Positions 1 to 7,987 of a stretch of DNA of 64,000 nt are shown piece by piece. How positions within the stretch are numbered: position 1 is the first letter of the stretch; every line of letters starts with the position of its first letter. Made by a program: the position numbers and the translations under genes. The notes beneath the pieces are model-generated. The model did not search any database, was not told the origin of the DNA, and saw only the letters and a program-made list of their open reading frames with translations. The stretch comes from Spirochaeta cellobiosiphila DSM 17781 (GTDB taxonomy: Bacteria; Spirochaetota; Spirochaetia; DSM-17781). Location of the stretch: contig NZ_KE384555.1 in NCBI RefSeq assembly GCF_000426705.1, positions 282,362 to 346,361 on the forward strand. The letters run 5' to 3'.

Positions 1-508
1 CGCTGACAAAGTGAATGAGGGGCAATCTTTATACAAGGGAAAAGGGAAGATTTATTTTGAATTACGTAAAGACTATCATTCCAATTCCCGACTATCCACT
101 TCCCAACAATACCTGGATAGGGCGGGAGGCATTAATATAGCAGCAGACAGGGAAGTCTCTGTACCCGTTCTTAGTCCTGAGTATATTGTGGATGTGGATC
201 CGGATATCATCATTCGCAGGGCAAGTGGAGATCTTAGTGCTAAGACAATGAAAGAGCTGCGCTCTTCCCTTATGAGACGACCTGGGATTGCAAAAACAAC
301 AGCAGTACAGCAGGAAAGGGTGTTTGTTATTAAGGCAGATTTATTTCTAACAGACCGTTATCCAACGGCTATTTACTATATAGCTTCCTGGTTATACCCC
401 GAAGCCTTTGCCGATAAGTCACCAGAACAATATAATGCAGAAGTAATGGACTTTCTATTTGGTTCAGGAGTTACCAATCAAACAGCAGAGATCTACAGTT
501 ACCCTTAA
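1..508 (+). CDS. ABC transporter substrate-binding protein, iron/cobalamin type (5' truncated)
   Basis: The reading frame is open to the left edge of the window, so this is only the C-terminal part, about 168 residues, of a periplasmic binding protein. The segment around SPEYIVDVDPDIII and the later run RVFVIKADLFL followed by a helix ending SWLYPEAF match the C-terminal lobe of the BtuF/FhuD/FepB class (Peripl_BP_2). It would deliver an iron chelate, haem or cobalamin to the permease encoded immediately downstream, whose start overlaps its 3' end by about 50 bp. The substrate cannot be told from this fragment. The gtg at position 11 is an internal codon, not the true start. Confidence 0.85.
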   Translation, partial: ADKVNEGQSLYKGKGKIYFELRKDYHSNSRLSTSQQYLDRAGGINIAADREVSVPVLSPEYIVDVDPDIIIRRASGDLSAKTMKELRSSLMRRPGIAKTTAVQQERVFVIKADLFLTDRYPTAIYYIASWLYPEAFADKSPEQYNAEVMDFLFGSGVTNQTAEIYSYP

Positions 509-1535
509 GAGGGAACAAAACTTTTTATTATTACCACTCCTGGCCTTTCTTGTTCTTCTAGCACTAATACTAGGTTTATCTGTGGGATCTGTCCTGCTCA
601 ATCAATGGGGAATAATTCAAGATCTATTCACAGGAAAATCTTTTGTCCCTCCTTCTGTGGATCTTAATCACCATTATATAATATGGGATATTCGTCTACC
701 TCGTGTATTGCTAGCCCTATTAAGCGGAATGGGATTAGGCATCGCAGGAGCGTCTATGCAGGGGATACTGCGCAATCCTTTAGCCAGTCCTTATACGCTT
801 GGGATATCATCAGCCGCTGGTTTTGGAGCCTCTTTATCTATATTACTCAAGAACTTTGTCCAGACTAATTTAGCTTTAGAATACCATATCTTCATGATAT
901 TCTGTTCTTTCTTCTTTGCTCTGGGAGCCTTGGCTATTGTTCTTGTAATGAGTAGAAAGAAAGGATTTAAACCTTCCATCATGATCCTAAGCGGGATATC
1001 TATGATGTATCTGTTCTCAGCGGGAACTTCTCTTATTCAATTTATGGCCTCCAACGACCAGTTAGCCCAAATCGTCTTTTGGCTAATGGGAAGTCTAATG
1101 AGCGCTGATTGGACCAAAGTAAGCCTATTGTCTGCTGTATTGCTACTGGTTACTCCCTTTTTAATTAAAATGTCATGGAGTTATAACTTACTTTCTTCAG
1201 GAGAAGAAGTGGCACAAACCCTGGGGATCAACCCTGGGCGCGTTATGATTATAACAGCTTTGTTGTCCGCTTTTTTAACGGCAACTATCATTAGTTTTTG
1301 TGGGGTTATCGGATTCATCGGCCTCGTAGCCCCTCATATGATCAGATTACTTATGGGTGGAGATTATCGTCTTATTATACCAGGTTCTGCCTTAGGGGGA
1401 GCTTTGATATTAAGTTTGTCTGATACCTTATCACGAAGCTTGTTTGCCCCTATGGAGCTCCCTATTGGTGTTGTAACAGCCTTTATTGGGGTGCCTTTCT
1501 TTATATCCCTCCTTATGCAGAGAAGGATGAGTTAA
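459..1535 (+). CDS. FecCD-family ABC transporter permease
   Basis: A 358-residue polytopic membrane protein of the FecCD/BtuC family, usual length about 330-350, which forms the inner-membrane channel of iron-siderophore, haem or cobalamin importers. Family motifs are visible: GAGLGIAGASMQ-like GMGLGIAGASMQGILRNPLA near residue 90, and GVIGFIGLVAPHMIR near residue 285, the cytoplasmic coupling region. About ten hydrophobic segments are seen. The start is a TTG inside the end of the binding-protein gene, so the N-terminus is not certain; the first hydrophobic segment begins near residue 23. The ATPase gene follows after 3 bp, so the three genes form one operon. Confidence 0.92.
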   Translation: MVQELPIKQQRSTVTLKREQNFLLLPLLAFLVLLALILGLSVGSVLLNQWGIIQDLFTGKSFVPPSVDLNHHYIIWDIRLPRVLLALLSGMGLGIAGASMQGILRNPLASPYTLGISSAAGFGASLSILLKNFVQTNLALEYHIFMIFCSFFFALGALAIVLVMSRKKGFKPSIMILSGISMMYLFSAGTSLIQFMASNDQLAQIVFWLMGSLMSADWTKVSLLSAVLLLVTPFLIKMSWSYNLLSSGEEVAQTLGINPGRVMIITALLSAFLTATIISFCGVIGFIGLVAPHMIRLLMGGDYRLIIPGSALGGALILSLSDTLSRSLFAPMELPIGVVTAFIGVPFFISLLMQRRMS

Positions 1536-1538
1536 TTC

Positions 1539-2306
1539 ATGAAGCTAGAGACGGCGAACTTATCTATCTACTACAAACAGGTTGAGGCCCTTCAGAGGAT
1601 AAACATGAATTTATCCCGGCCTGGTGTGTATGGGATCGTTGGTGAAAACGGATCTGGAAAGTCCACCTTACTCAAAAGTCTCTGTGGTCTGTGTCAACCT
1701 TCCTCGGGAGATATTCTTTATACCAACAAAGCATTAAAAGATATTCCCTTGGCAGAGAGAGCCAAATTATGGGCCTATGTACCTCAACGTAGTCATTATG
1801 ATAGAAGCATGCAGGTATATGATTATCTAATACTGGGACGTAAGCCTTATTTTACATGGACCCCATCTACTAATGATCATAATAGGGTTAAATCAGTTCT
1901 AAGCTTATATGAACTAGATCATATTGCTTCAAGAACCATGAGCCAGATCAGTGGTGGAGAAAGACAGAGAGTGGTAATAGGAAGAACAATTCTGCAGGAT
2001 ACTCCCTATGTATATCTCGATGAACCTACAAATAACCTAGATATCAAACATCAGCTCCTACTAATGAAACAACTCCAGCACTATGCAGAACAGGGTAAGA
2101 TTGTGGTGATGGCTGTTCATGATCTCAATCTAGCCCTGCGTTATTGTGACCATATCTATATATTAGCGAAGGGTGCACTTCTGGCAGAAGGAAAACCAGA
2201 AGAGGTTTTGACAGAAAAGAATCTGAATGAAGCCTTACAAATAAAAGGACAGATACATAGGGATGATAAGGGGAAGATTTATCTATATCCTGAGATTGAT
2301 ATGTAA
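1539..2306 (+). CDS. ABC transporter ATP-binding protein, iron/cobalamin type
   Basis: A 255-residue nucleotide-binding subunit of the FepC/BtuD/FhuC group that powers the upstream permease. Walker A is at residues 35-43 (GENGSGKST), the signature is ISGGERQR near residue 139, and Walker B with the catalytic Glu is in VYLDEPTNNLD, followed by the switch His in MAVHDLN. Length is normal. A purine-rich AAGGATGAG lies just upstream of the ATG at the end of the permease gene. Substrate is unassigned; no riboswitch or Fur-type box can be checked because the operon start lies outside the window. Confidence 0.93.
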   Translation: MKLETANLSIYYKQVEALQRINMNLSRPGVYGIVGENGSGKSTLLKSLCGLCQPSSGDILYTNKALKDIPLAERAKLWAYVPQRSHYDRSMQVYDYLILGRKPYFTWTPSTNDHNRVKSVLSLYELDHIASRTMSQISGGERQRVVIGRTILQDTPYVYLDEPTNNLDIKHQLLLMKQLQHYAEQGKIVVMAVHDLNLALRYCDHIYILAKGALLAEGKPEEVLTEKNLNEALQIKGQIHRDDKGKIYLYPEIDM

Positions 2307-2361
2307 CTATTCTGCTCATCAATGGTATAATTCCATAGATTCATATAAAGGAACTATTTAA

Positions 2362-3375
2362 TTGAGTGATAAGAAATCTACTTCAGAACATAAGAGATCA
2401 TCATTAATAACTTACCTACCAATTTTGTCTGTTATTATATTGATCATTATTTTTAACAGTACCCTGGTAGCCCAGGGTGAATATAAACTGGACACCTTCT
2501 TTACTATATTTCTCAGTATATTTTTAGAGGCTCTTCCTTTTTTATTACTGGGAACACTTTTATCATCAGCAATAGAAATCTTAGTATCAAAAGATTTCTT
2601 TGAACGTATGCTGCCCAAAAATCCTTATCTGGGCATTATTGTGGCCTCCTTCATGGGGATCTTTATGCCCATATGCGAATGTGCCATTGTCCCCTTAACA
2701 GGACGTTTAGTGAAAAAAGGGGTACCCCTCTATATCGCTACGACCTTATTACTTAGTGTACCAATTCTTAATCCACTTGTTCTATTAAGTACTTATTATG
2801 CCTTTAGAACCAGCTTATCCATGTTGTTTCTACGTGTCATAGGAGGAGTGATTATTGCCAATATCATTGGGATATTAACAATGATCTTCTTCCGCAAGAA
2901 AGGAGCAGAAATGCTTCTGAACAAAGAGAATCCTTTTGAAATACATAATCACAGCCATGACCATTCAAAGGAAAACAAATTAAGCGCTATCCTAGATCAT
3001 ACCTTTGAAGAGTTTTTTGATGTGGGTAAATATTTCATAATGGGAGCCTTACTCTCAGCGGCGTTTCAAACCTACCTACCTAGATCCATATTATACGGCG
3101 TAGGGGCAACCCCTATTCTTTCTGTCCTTATCATGGTTTTAGTAGCCTTTGTCTTATCGGTATGTTCGGAAGCGGACGCATTTATTGCACGATCCTATAT
3201 GGGACAATTCAGTTATGGCTCAATCTTATCCTTTCTGACTCTGGGTCCCATGATAGATATAAAAAATACCCTCATGTTAGCAGGACGGTTTAAACGAGGT
3301 TATGTCCTTTTCCTTATGGCGTCCATATTTATCTTGAACATTGCTTTTGGAATCATTGTTAATTATTTGATATAG
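2362..3375 (+). CDS. DUF318 (ArsP_2/YcgR-like) permease with His-rich loop
   Basis: A 337-residue membrane protein of the DUF318/YraQ permease family (B. subtilis YcgR type). Two related halves are visible, each with the family's acidic-cysteine signature: PICECAIVPLTGRLVKKG near residue 107 and VCSEADAFIARSYMG near residue 270. About eight to ten hydrophobic segments are seen. A cytoplasmic or periplasmic loop at residues 195-201 is rich in His (HNHSHDH), as in divalent-metal transporters. Start is TTG with AAAGGA nine bases upstream. The DUF1980 partner follows after 9 bp; this pairing is conserved in many bacteria, and the transported substrate is not established. Metal or metalloid efflux is only an inference. 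Confidence 0.88.
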   Translation: MSDKKSTSEHKRSSLITYLPILSVIILIIIFNSTLVAQGEYKLDTFFTIFLSIFLEALPFLLLGTLLSSAIEILVSKDFFERMLPKNPYLGIIVASFMGIFMPICECAIVPLTGRLVKKGVPLYIATTLLLSVPILNPLVLLSTYYAFRTSLSMLFLRVIGGVIIANIIGILTMIFFRKKGAEMLLNKENPFEIHNHSHDHSKENKLSAILDHTFEEFFDVGKYFIMGALLSAAFQTYLPRSILYGVGATPILSVLIMVLVAFVLSVCSEADAFIARSYMGQFSYGSILSFLTLGPMIDIKNTLMLAGRFKRGYVLFLMASIFILNIAFGIIVNYLI

Positions 3376-3384
3376 GAGAATTAA

Positions 3385-4227
3385 ATGAAAATTGATATAG
3401 ATAAGTTAATCAAAATTCTGATTACAGGCTGTCTGGCGATTTACTTGTTCTTTTTGGTAAGCACACAGGTGAGTCACCAATTCCTCCATCCCAGAATGGA
3501 TAAGTATTTGGTTATTGCGATTGTTCTATTAGGTATATTGACCATTACCCAGTTAAACAAAATATTTGCCTCCCAGACCAGTCCCAGAAGATATAGCTTA
3601 ATACTTTTTGTATTACCCCTCACTGTTGGCTTCCAAACAGAGCCTGCCTCCCTACAGAGTTCTATTGCCCAAAATCGGGGAGTTAAGGTTAGTCAGGGAA
3701 CAACTGTGTTTTCAGATAGTAGTCTCCAGACCCCTTCCCTTGATGAACAGCTCGCCTCTGTCAATCAGTATCTGAATAGCAATACTCAGACACAAAACAT
3801 TCCGGCAGTACCACAACAAAACAAGGTTTCCCAGTATTTTGATCAGCCCCAAGTAAATACAGATGGACTGTTGGAAATAACACCTTCTAACTATATGAAC
3901 ACCATGTATAGTATCTTTGAGGATCCGGAAGCTAAAAAAGGACAAAGGATCAAGTTAAGCGGCTTTGTTATGAGAGCAGATGAGCTAACAAAGGAGCAAT
4001 TCATCTTGTCTCGTTTAACGATAACTTGTTGTGTAGCCGATGCCTCTCTTGTGGGATTAGTCTGTGAATATCCTGATGCTGATTCTGTATTTCCCGAAGA
4101 AGGTTGGTTTGAAATAGAAGGAACTCTGACTATTGATGATGTGGATACCATGCCTTTTCCTATCATTAAGATAGCTCAATACAAGACAATCGCCCAACCG
4201 GCCCCCTCTAATCAGTATGTATTTTAG
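3385..4227 (+). CDS. DUF1980 / TIGR03943-type permease partner protein
   Basis: A 280-residue protein of the YcgQ type, the standard genomic partner of DUF318 permeases. Two N-terminal membrane segments (about residues 10-30 and 38-57) and a third weak one near 70 are followed by a Ser/Gln-rich linker (about 85-150) and a C-terminal soluble domain. That domain carries the family hallmark LTITCCVADASLVGLV near residue 213, with adjacent cysteines and an Asp that could bind metal. An AGGAG box precedes the ATG. The linker is longer and more hydrophilic than usual for the family. Function is inferred only from the pairing. Confidence 0.85.
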   Translation: MKIDIDKLIKILITGCLAIYLFFLVSTQVSHQFLHPRMDKYLVIAIVLLGILTITQLNKIFASQTSPRRYSLILFVLPLTVGFQTEPASLQSSIAQNRGVKVSQGTTVFSDSSLQTPSLDEQLASVNQYLNSNTQTQNIPAVPQQNKVSQYFDQPQVNTDGLLEITPSNYMNTMYSIFEDPEAKKGQRIKLSGFVMRADELTKEQFILSRLTITCCVADASLVGLVCEYPDADSVFPEEGWFEIEGTLTIDDVDTMPFPIIKIAQYKTIAQPAPSNQYVF

Positions 4228-4265
4228 AGACTTCAAGGGAAATCCCCCACTGTATGGACAGGATA

Positions 4266-5171
4266 TTATTCCCAGATAACCTTTCCCATATCGCTAATGT
4301 CATAGCCCCCTAGTCCTGAGATTTCTTCCTGAAATTCTGGATTGTTCAAGATGGCCAGGATGGCCTGATAGGGGGAAGTATCTTTATGTTCTTTGAAAAA
4401 GATCATATCGTAGGATTCAGTCTGGAGGGGAATAAAGTCAATACCAGCGACCAGGGCAGCACCCTTTTCACTACCGGGAGCTGTATCAACCATTCCCCGA
4501 CAGACCATACTGGCCGCTGCTGAATGGGAGGTCACTATACGATCATATCCTCTGATATCTGACTTGGGAATTTGCAAGATTCTGAGCTTTTCATCAAGAA
4601 GCACCCTAGTACCACTTCCTTTTTCCCTATTCACCATAGTGACTCCTTTCTGTTGTAGGCTTACCCAGTCCGTAATATTTTTGGGATTACCTTTTTTGAC
4701 ATACAGGCCCTGGATTCTTTTAACAAGATGCACAATACAGACATCCATTCCTGGAAGCATTTTCTGAACATAAGGTAGATTATAAGTATTAGAATGTCCT
4801 TCCCATAAATGTGCTGTAGCAACATTGACCTCATCATGATAGAGAGAAAACAAACCATTATAGCTGCCCTTATAGGACCTAACAGCCCTAATTGAGGGAG
4901 TATAAGCTTCTAAGCAGCGGGTTAGGATATCCAGGATTATATCTTGCCCGCAGATAATAATATCTCCTGAACCGGCTGGAGTCCTTATCTGTTGATCTAT
5001 GACGGGGGGCTGATTCTGTTTTAAAGCTTCAACGGCAGCCTTATCAATACGGATCTTCCTTCCCACCTTAAAAGACTGTAATTCTCCCCTTTTTATCATC
5101 TCATAGACGGTATTCTTGGCTATTTTTAAGTATTCTGCTACTTCTTTTGGGGTTAAAGACATATCACTCAT
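4266..5171 (-). CDS. Excisionase-type HTH / periplasmic-binding-fold regulator of the mod operon
   Basis: A 301-residue protein with an N-terminal helix-turn-helix of the excisionase/MerR-like (HTH_17) type at residues 5-52 (LTPKEVAEYLKIAKNTVYEMI) and a C-terminal domain (about 70-301) of the PBP-like COG1910 family, related to molybdate/tungstate binding proteins. The motif VNREKGSGTRVLLDE is typical of that domain. It has no signal peptide or membrane segment, so it acts in the cytoplasm. It is the last gene of modABC and overlaps modC by 8 bp. The inferred role is a molybdate-sensing regulator that replaces ModE. Confidence 0.9.
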   Translation of the reverse strand: MSDMSLTPKEVAEYLKIAKNTVYEMIKRGELQSFKVGRKIRIDKAAVEALKQNQPPVIDQQIRTPAGSGDIIICGQDIILDILTRCLEAYTPSIRAVRSYKGSYNGLFSLYHDEVNVATAHLWEGHSNTYNLPYVQKMLPGMDVCIVHLVKRIQGLYVKKGNPKNITDWVSLQQKGVTMVNREKGSGTRVLLDEKLRILQIPKSDIRGYDRIVTSHSAAASMVCRGMVDTAPGSEKGAALVAGIDFIPLQTESYDMIFFKEHKDTSPYQAILAILNNPEFQEEISGLGGYDISDMGKVIWE

Positions 5172-6228
5172 TTTCAGTCCTTAAGGAATGGGCTTTGAAT
5201 AAACAATAAACCTCATTACCGAGAGCTAAATTCATGTTTATGATAGCCGTTTGAGTTACTTCAGCGGCTAAGGTTACACCTGCATCAATAAAACAATAGA
5301 CACCATCACCTTTCTCAACGAATCTTGTAATGACACCTTTCAACTGATTTTGCATAGAAATACCCTGAATAAATTGGATAGAAAGGGCAATCTCTCTTGG
5401 GTGTATGACAACAGAGAATTCCTTTTTGTCCACAAAGGGAGTTTTTATCATTACTGAAGGGGCGTCCTTCAGAAGACAGTTATAAACACCATCCTTAGCT
5501 TCCTCTGTCAAGGCGACCAAATTAAGGACATTCACTAACTCATGCCCTTCTTGAGAAAATCCCCCCTGGCCAAAGAGTTCATAGACAGAGCCATGCCCTA
5601 CACACTGTCCCTTATTTATGAGATAAACATGATTAGTCAATCTTTGAATATCTGGCAAATCATGACTGATGACTAAAAGCGGGATATTAAGCTCCCTTTG
5701 TAATCGCCTTAGATAAGCAAGAATCACATGACGTAATGTATTATCAACAGCATTAAAAGGTTCATCTAATAGTAATAATTCAGGAGAGGTAAGAAGAGCT
5801 CTTCCTATGGCCACTCTTTGTTGTTCTCCCCCTGAGATCTCTACTGGCATAGACTTAAGCAAGGGACCAAGATCTAATAATTCGACTACTTTATTCAAAG
5901 ATACCCTGTTAGTGGTCGTATATTTTTGACCAAAAGTTAGATTCTTCTCTATATTCATATGGGGAAACAGTAACTTCTCTTGAAAGACAACGCCCATCCG
6001 TCGCTGATAGGGAGGGACAAAAATCTTTTTCTCAACATCCACTAAGGGACGATCGTTCAAATAAATATGCCCCGTTTGAGGATGGTCAAGACCAGCCAGA
6101 AGACGGAAGAAGGTAGTCTTGCCTGCCCCTGAAGGACCATAAATTCCCAGAACATCTTCCTCAAACTGTCCTTCCAAGTGAAGAAGAAAATCTCTTCTAG
6201 GTAGTTCCACACTAAAATCAAGACTCAT
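5164..6228 (-). CDS. modC: Molybdate ABC transporter ATP-binding protein
   Basis: A 354-residue ATPase of the molybdate importer. Walker A is GPSGAGKTT at residues 31-39, the signature ISGGEQQRV is near residue 134, and Walker B ends in LLLDEPFNAVD. The C-terminal 110 residues form a TOBE-like domain (GVITRFVEKGDGVYCFIDAG), which in ModC binds oxyanion and links activity to cytoplasmic molybdate. Length is that of classic ModC. It overlaps modB by 11 bp and the regulator gene by 8 bp, so all are translationally coupled. Confidence 0.95.
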   Translation of the reverse strand: MSLDFSVELPRRDFLLHLEGQFEEDVLGIYGPSGAGKTTFFRLLAGLDHPQTGHIYLNDRPLVDVEKKIFVPPYQRRMGVVFQEKLLFPHMNIEKNLTFGQKYTTTNRVSLNKVVELLDLGPLLKSMPVEISGGEQQRVAIGRALLTSPELLLLDEPFNAVDNTLRHVILAYLRRLQRELNIPLLVISHDLPDIQRLTNHVYLINKGQCVGHGSVYELFGQGGFSQEGHELVNVLNLVALTEEAKDGVYNCLLKDAPSVMIKTPFVDKKEFSVVIHPREIALSIQFIQGISMQNQLKGVITRFVEKGDGVYCFIDAGVTLAAEVTQTAIINMNLALGNEVYCLFKAHSLRTENE

Positions 6229-6916
6229 AAATACCAGCTCCTCGATTCTTTAATTGCTTATTAAGATAGGAAGATAAAAACAGGGAGCAAAAAGAAATCC
6301 CAATAGATATAAGAACTAATATGGCCGCATCCGAGTCTCGCCCAGGAATCTGAAGCAACGCATAGACAGCTAGAGGAATGGTACGTGTTTTCCCTTCAAT
6401 ATTCCCTGCGAAGGTCATGGTGGCTCCAAATTCACCTAAACTTCGAGCAAAACCAAGAATCATACCATTAACGATACCCGGTAGAACCAAAGGTAAGGTT
6501 ATCCGAAAGAAGACCTGCCATCTATTGGCACCTAAAGTTAGAGCCGCCCTTTCTAATTTTGGATCGATCATATCCATGGAGATACGGATACTTCTTGTTA
6601 TGAGAGGAAAGGAAACCACCATAGAAGCGATCACAGCAGCCACAGAAGTAAAAGCAATTCTTATATGGAATATCTCAAAAAGGATGGCCCCAATAAAACC
6701 TTTTTTCCCAAGAATGAGCAGAAGTAAATACCCCGTGGTTACAGGGGGCATAACCAGAGGCAGATTAATAAATCCATCAAGTAAAGTCTTTCCCTTAAAG
6801 TTCCATCTAGCCATGATATAAACCACGGCCAGAGCGAAGGGGAGATTGAACACAGTAGATAAGATTCCCACCTTAATAGACAACAATAAAGCAGAAAGGA
6901 CATGGGATACATTCAT
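6218..6916 (-). CDS. modB: Molybdate ABC transporter permease
   Basis: A 232-residue inner-membrane permease with five to six hydrophobic helices, normal for ModB. The binding-protein-dependent transport motif that docks on the ATPase is seen as RAALTLGANRWQVFFRITLP near residue 143 (EAA loop), followed by GFARSLGEFGATMTFAGN, a ModB hallmark. It lies 12 bp after modA and overlaps modC. Together with ModA and ModC it imports molybdate or tungstate for molybdopterin enzymes, none of which are encoded in this window. Confidence 0.95.
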   Translation of the reverse strand: MNVSHVLSALLLSIKVGILSTVFNLPFALAVVYIMARWNFKGKTLLDGFINLPLVMPPVTTGYLLLLILGKKGFIGAILFEIFHIRIAFTSVAAVIASMVVSFPLITRSIRISMDMIDPKLERAALTLGANRWQVFFRITLPLVLPGIVNGMILGFARSLGEFGATMTFAGNIEGKTRTIPLAVYALLQIPGRDSDAAILVLISIGISFCSLFLSSYLNKQLKNRGAGIYES

Positions 6917-6928
6917 AAGCGTACCAGA

Positions 6929-7714
6929 CTACTTTGAGAAACCATACTTGGCATACACAGCACTAGCTGCTTCTGATTCCATTAGAAATGTATAGAAGCC
7001 CTTCGCCGCTTCTGAACGATCCTTTAAATAACCACAAAAGTATGTCACAGGGGTATGGGAATCTTCAGGAAAGTACCCGACGATCTTAACATCTTCTGAT
7101 TTTTTAGCATCCGTTTCATAAACAATGCCAAAATCAGCTTCCCCCAATTCGACAACACGTAAGGCAGCACGTACATCCGCTCCCGGGAGGATTCGATCTT
7201 TTACCTGTGTGTACCAGTTGTAGTTAGTGAGAGCCTCCAGGGCATATTTACCAGCAGGGACATGTTCTGGATCACCCATGGACAAGTAGCCAGTAAATAA
7301 GGAAGGAAAGTCAGTACCCTTTTCCAGAGAAACTTCTGAGACCTCAGAATTCTCTGGAGCAATAAGGACTAGACGATTTTTGACAAAAGAGTCGCTTTCA
7401 GCCATAACATCAAGACTCAAAGCATAGTCCATCCATTTTTTAGAAGCAGAAATGTAAACATCAACTTCAGCGCCGTTTTCCATTTGTTTTGCTAATGTCC
7501 CACTGGATGCAGGATTTGATTTGATTTCGATACCAGTCTTTTCCTGATATAACACAGCCAGTTCTTCAATAATGTCCGTCGTACTAGCCGCATTAAACAC
7601 TATAATAGATTTGGTCTGTGTCTCTGTTCTGGCTTCTTTTGAGCCACCGGCAAATACAGAAAAACAGGCCAAAAACATTATAGTAACCAGGACTTCCTTT
7701 TGTTTTTTGTACAT
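6929..7714 (-). CDS. modA: Molybdate-binding periplasmic protein
   Basis: A 261-residue substrate-binding protein of the ModA family. Family elements include FNAASTTDIIEELA near the start of the mature chain, the SSGTLAKQMENGAEVDVYISA segment, PEHVPAGKYALEAL, and GEADFGIVYETDA. I place the start at the ATG at 7714 rather than the GTG nine bases earlier because GAGGAG lies eight bases before it. The signal peptide ends either at FLAC (possible lipobox, Cys 17) or after VFA (signal peptidase I), giving a mature end GGSKEA common in spirochaetal binding proteins. First gene of the mod operon. Confidence 0.93.
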   Translation of the reverse strand: MYKKQKEVLVTIMFLACFSVFAGGSKEARTETQTKSIIVFNAASTTDIIEELAVLYQEKTGIEIKSNPASSGTLAKQMENGAEVDVYISASKKWMDYALSLDVMAESDSFVKNRLVLIAPENSEVSEVSLEKGTDFPSLFTGYLSMGDPEHVPAGKYALEALTNYNWYTQVKDRILPGADVRAALRVVELGEADFGIVYETDAKKSEDVKIVGYFPEDSHTPVTYFCGYLKDRSEAAKGFYTFLMESEAASAVYAKYGFSK

Positions 7715-7833
7715 AGTAACCACTCCTCAAATTAGTATGTCCAATAAGCTACAATAACTATGCCAAACTGTTTTTTTACTTCAAAATCAAGGGAAATAAC
7801 CAATAACCCCCTCTTTTAGACGTGATATAACAT

Positions 7834-7856
7834 AACGTAACAGAACGTAACGTAAT
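7834..7856 (-). promoter_or_regulatory. Phased direct repeats upstream of modA, candidate operator
   Basis: The octamer AACGTAAC occurs at 7834-7841 and again at 7844-7851, exactly one helical turn later; a third partial copy, AACGTAAT, overlaps at 7849-7856. They lie about 120 bp before the modA start, between it and the serine dehydratase terminator. Tandem half-sites on one face of the helix suit a small excisionase-type HTH protein such as the regulator at the end of this operon. The link is inferred; chance in a short AT-rich gap is possible. Confidence 0.45.
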
Positions 7857-7935
7857 TTAAAGTGACGATAAAGAAGAATGAATCAGGAAGAAATGACAAA
7901 AAAGAAGAGTTAATGTCCTGTTCTTGTGTGCTTAT

Positions 7936-7966
7936 AAAAAAAGTCAGTCTCCTGAGAGACTGACTT
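7936..7966 (-). terminator. Rho-independent terminator of the serine dehydratase transcript
   Basis: A perfect 11-bp stem (AAGTCAGTCTC at 7941-7951 with GAGACTGACTT at 7956-7966) around a 4-base loop, followed on the minus strand by TTTTT. It begins 21 bp after the stop of the serine dehydratase gene. Confidence 0.9.
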
Positions 7967-7987
7967 ATAAGACGATAATAAGAATGG

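Noticed and set aside
6378-6821. Plus-strand 147-codon frame antisense to modB
   Set aside because: It is the reverse of the hydrophobic modB sequence, giving a basic Pro/Lys/Arg-rich product; modB is clearly the real gene.
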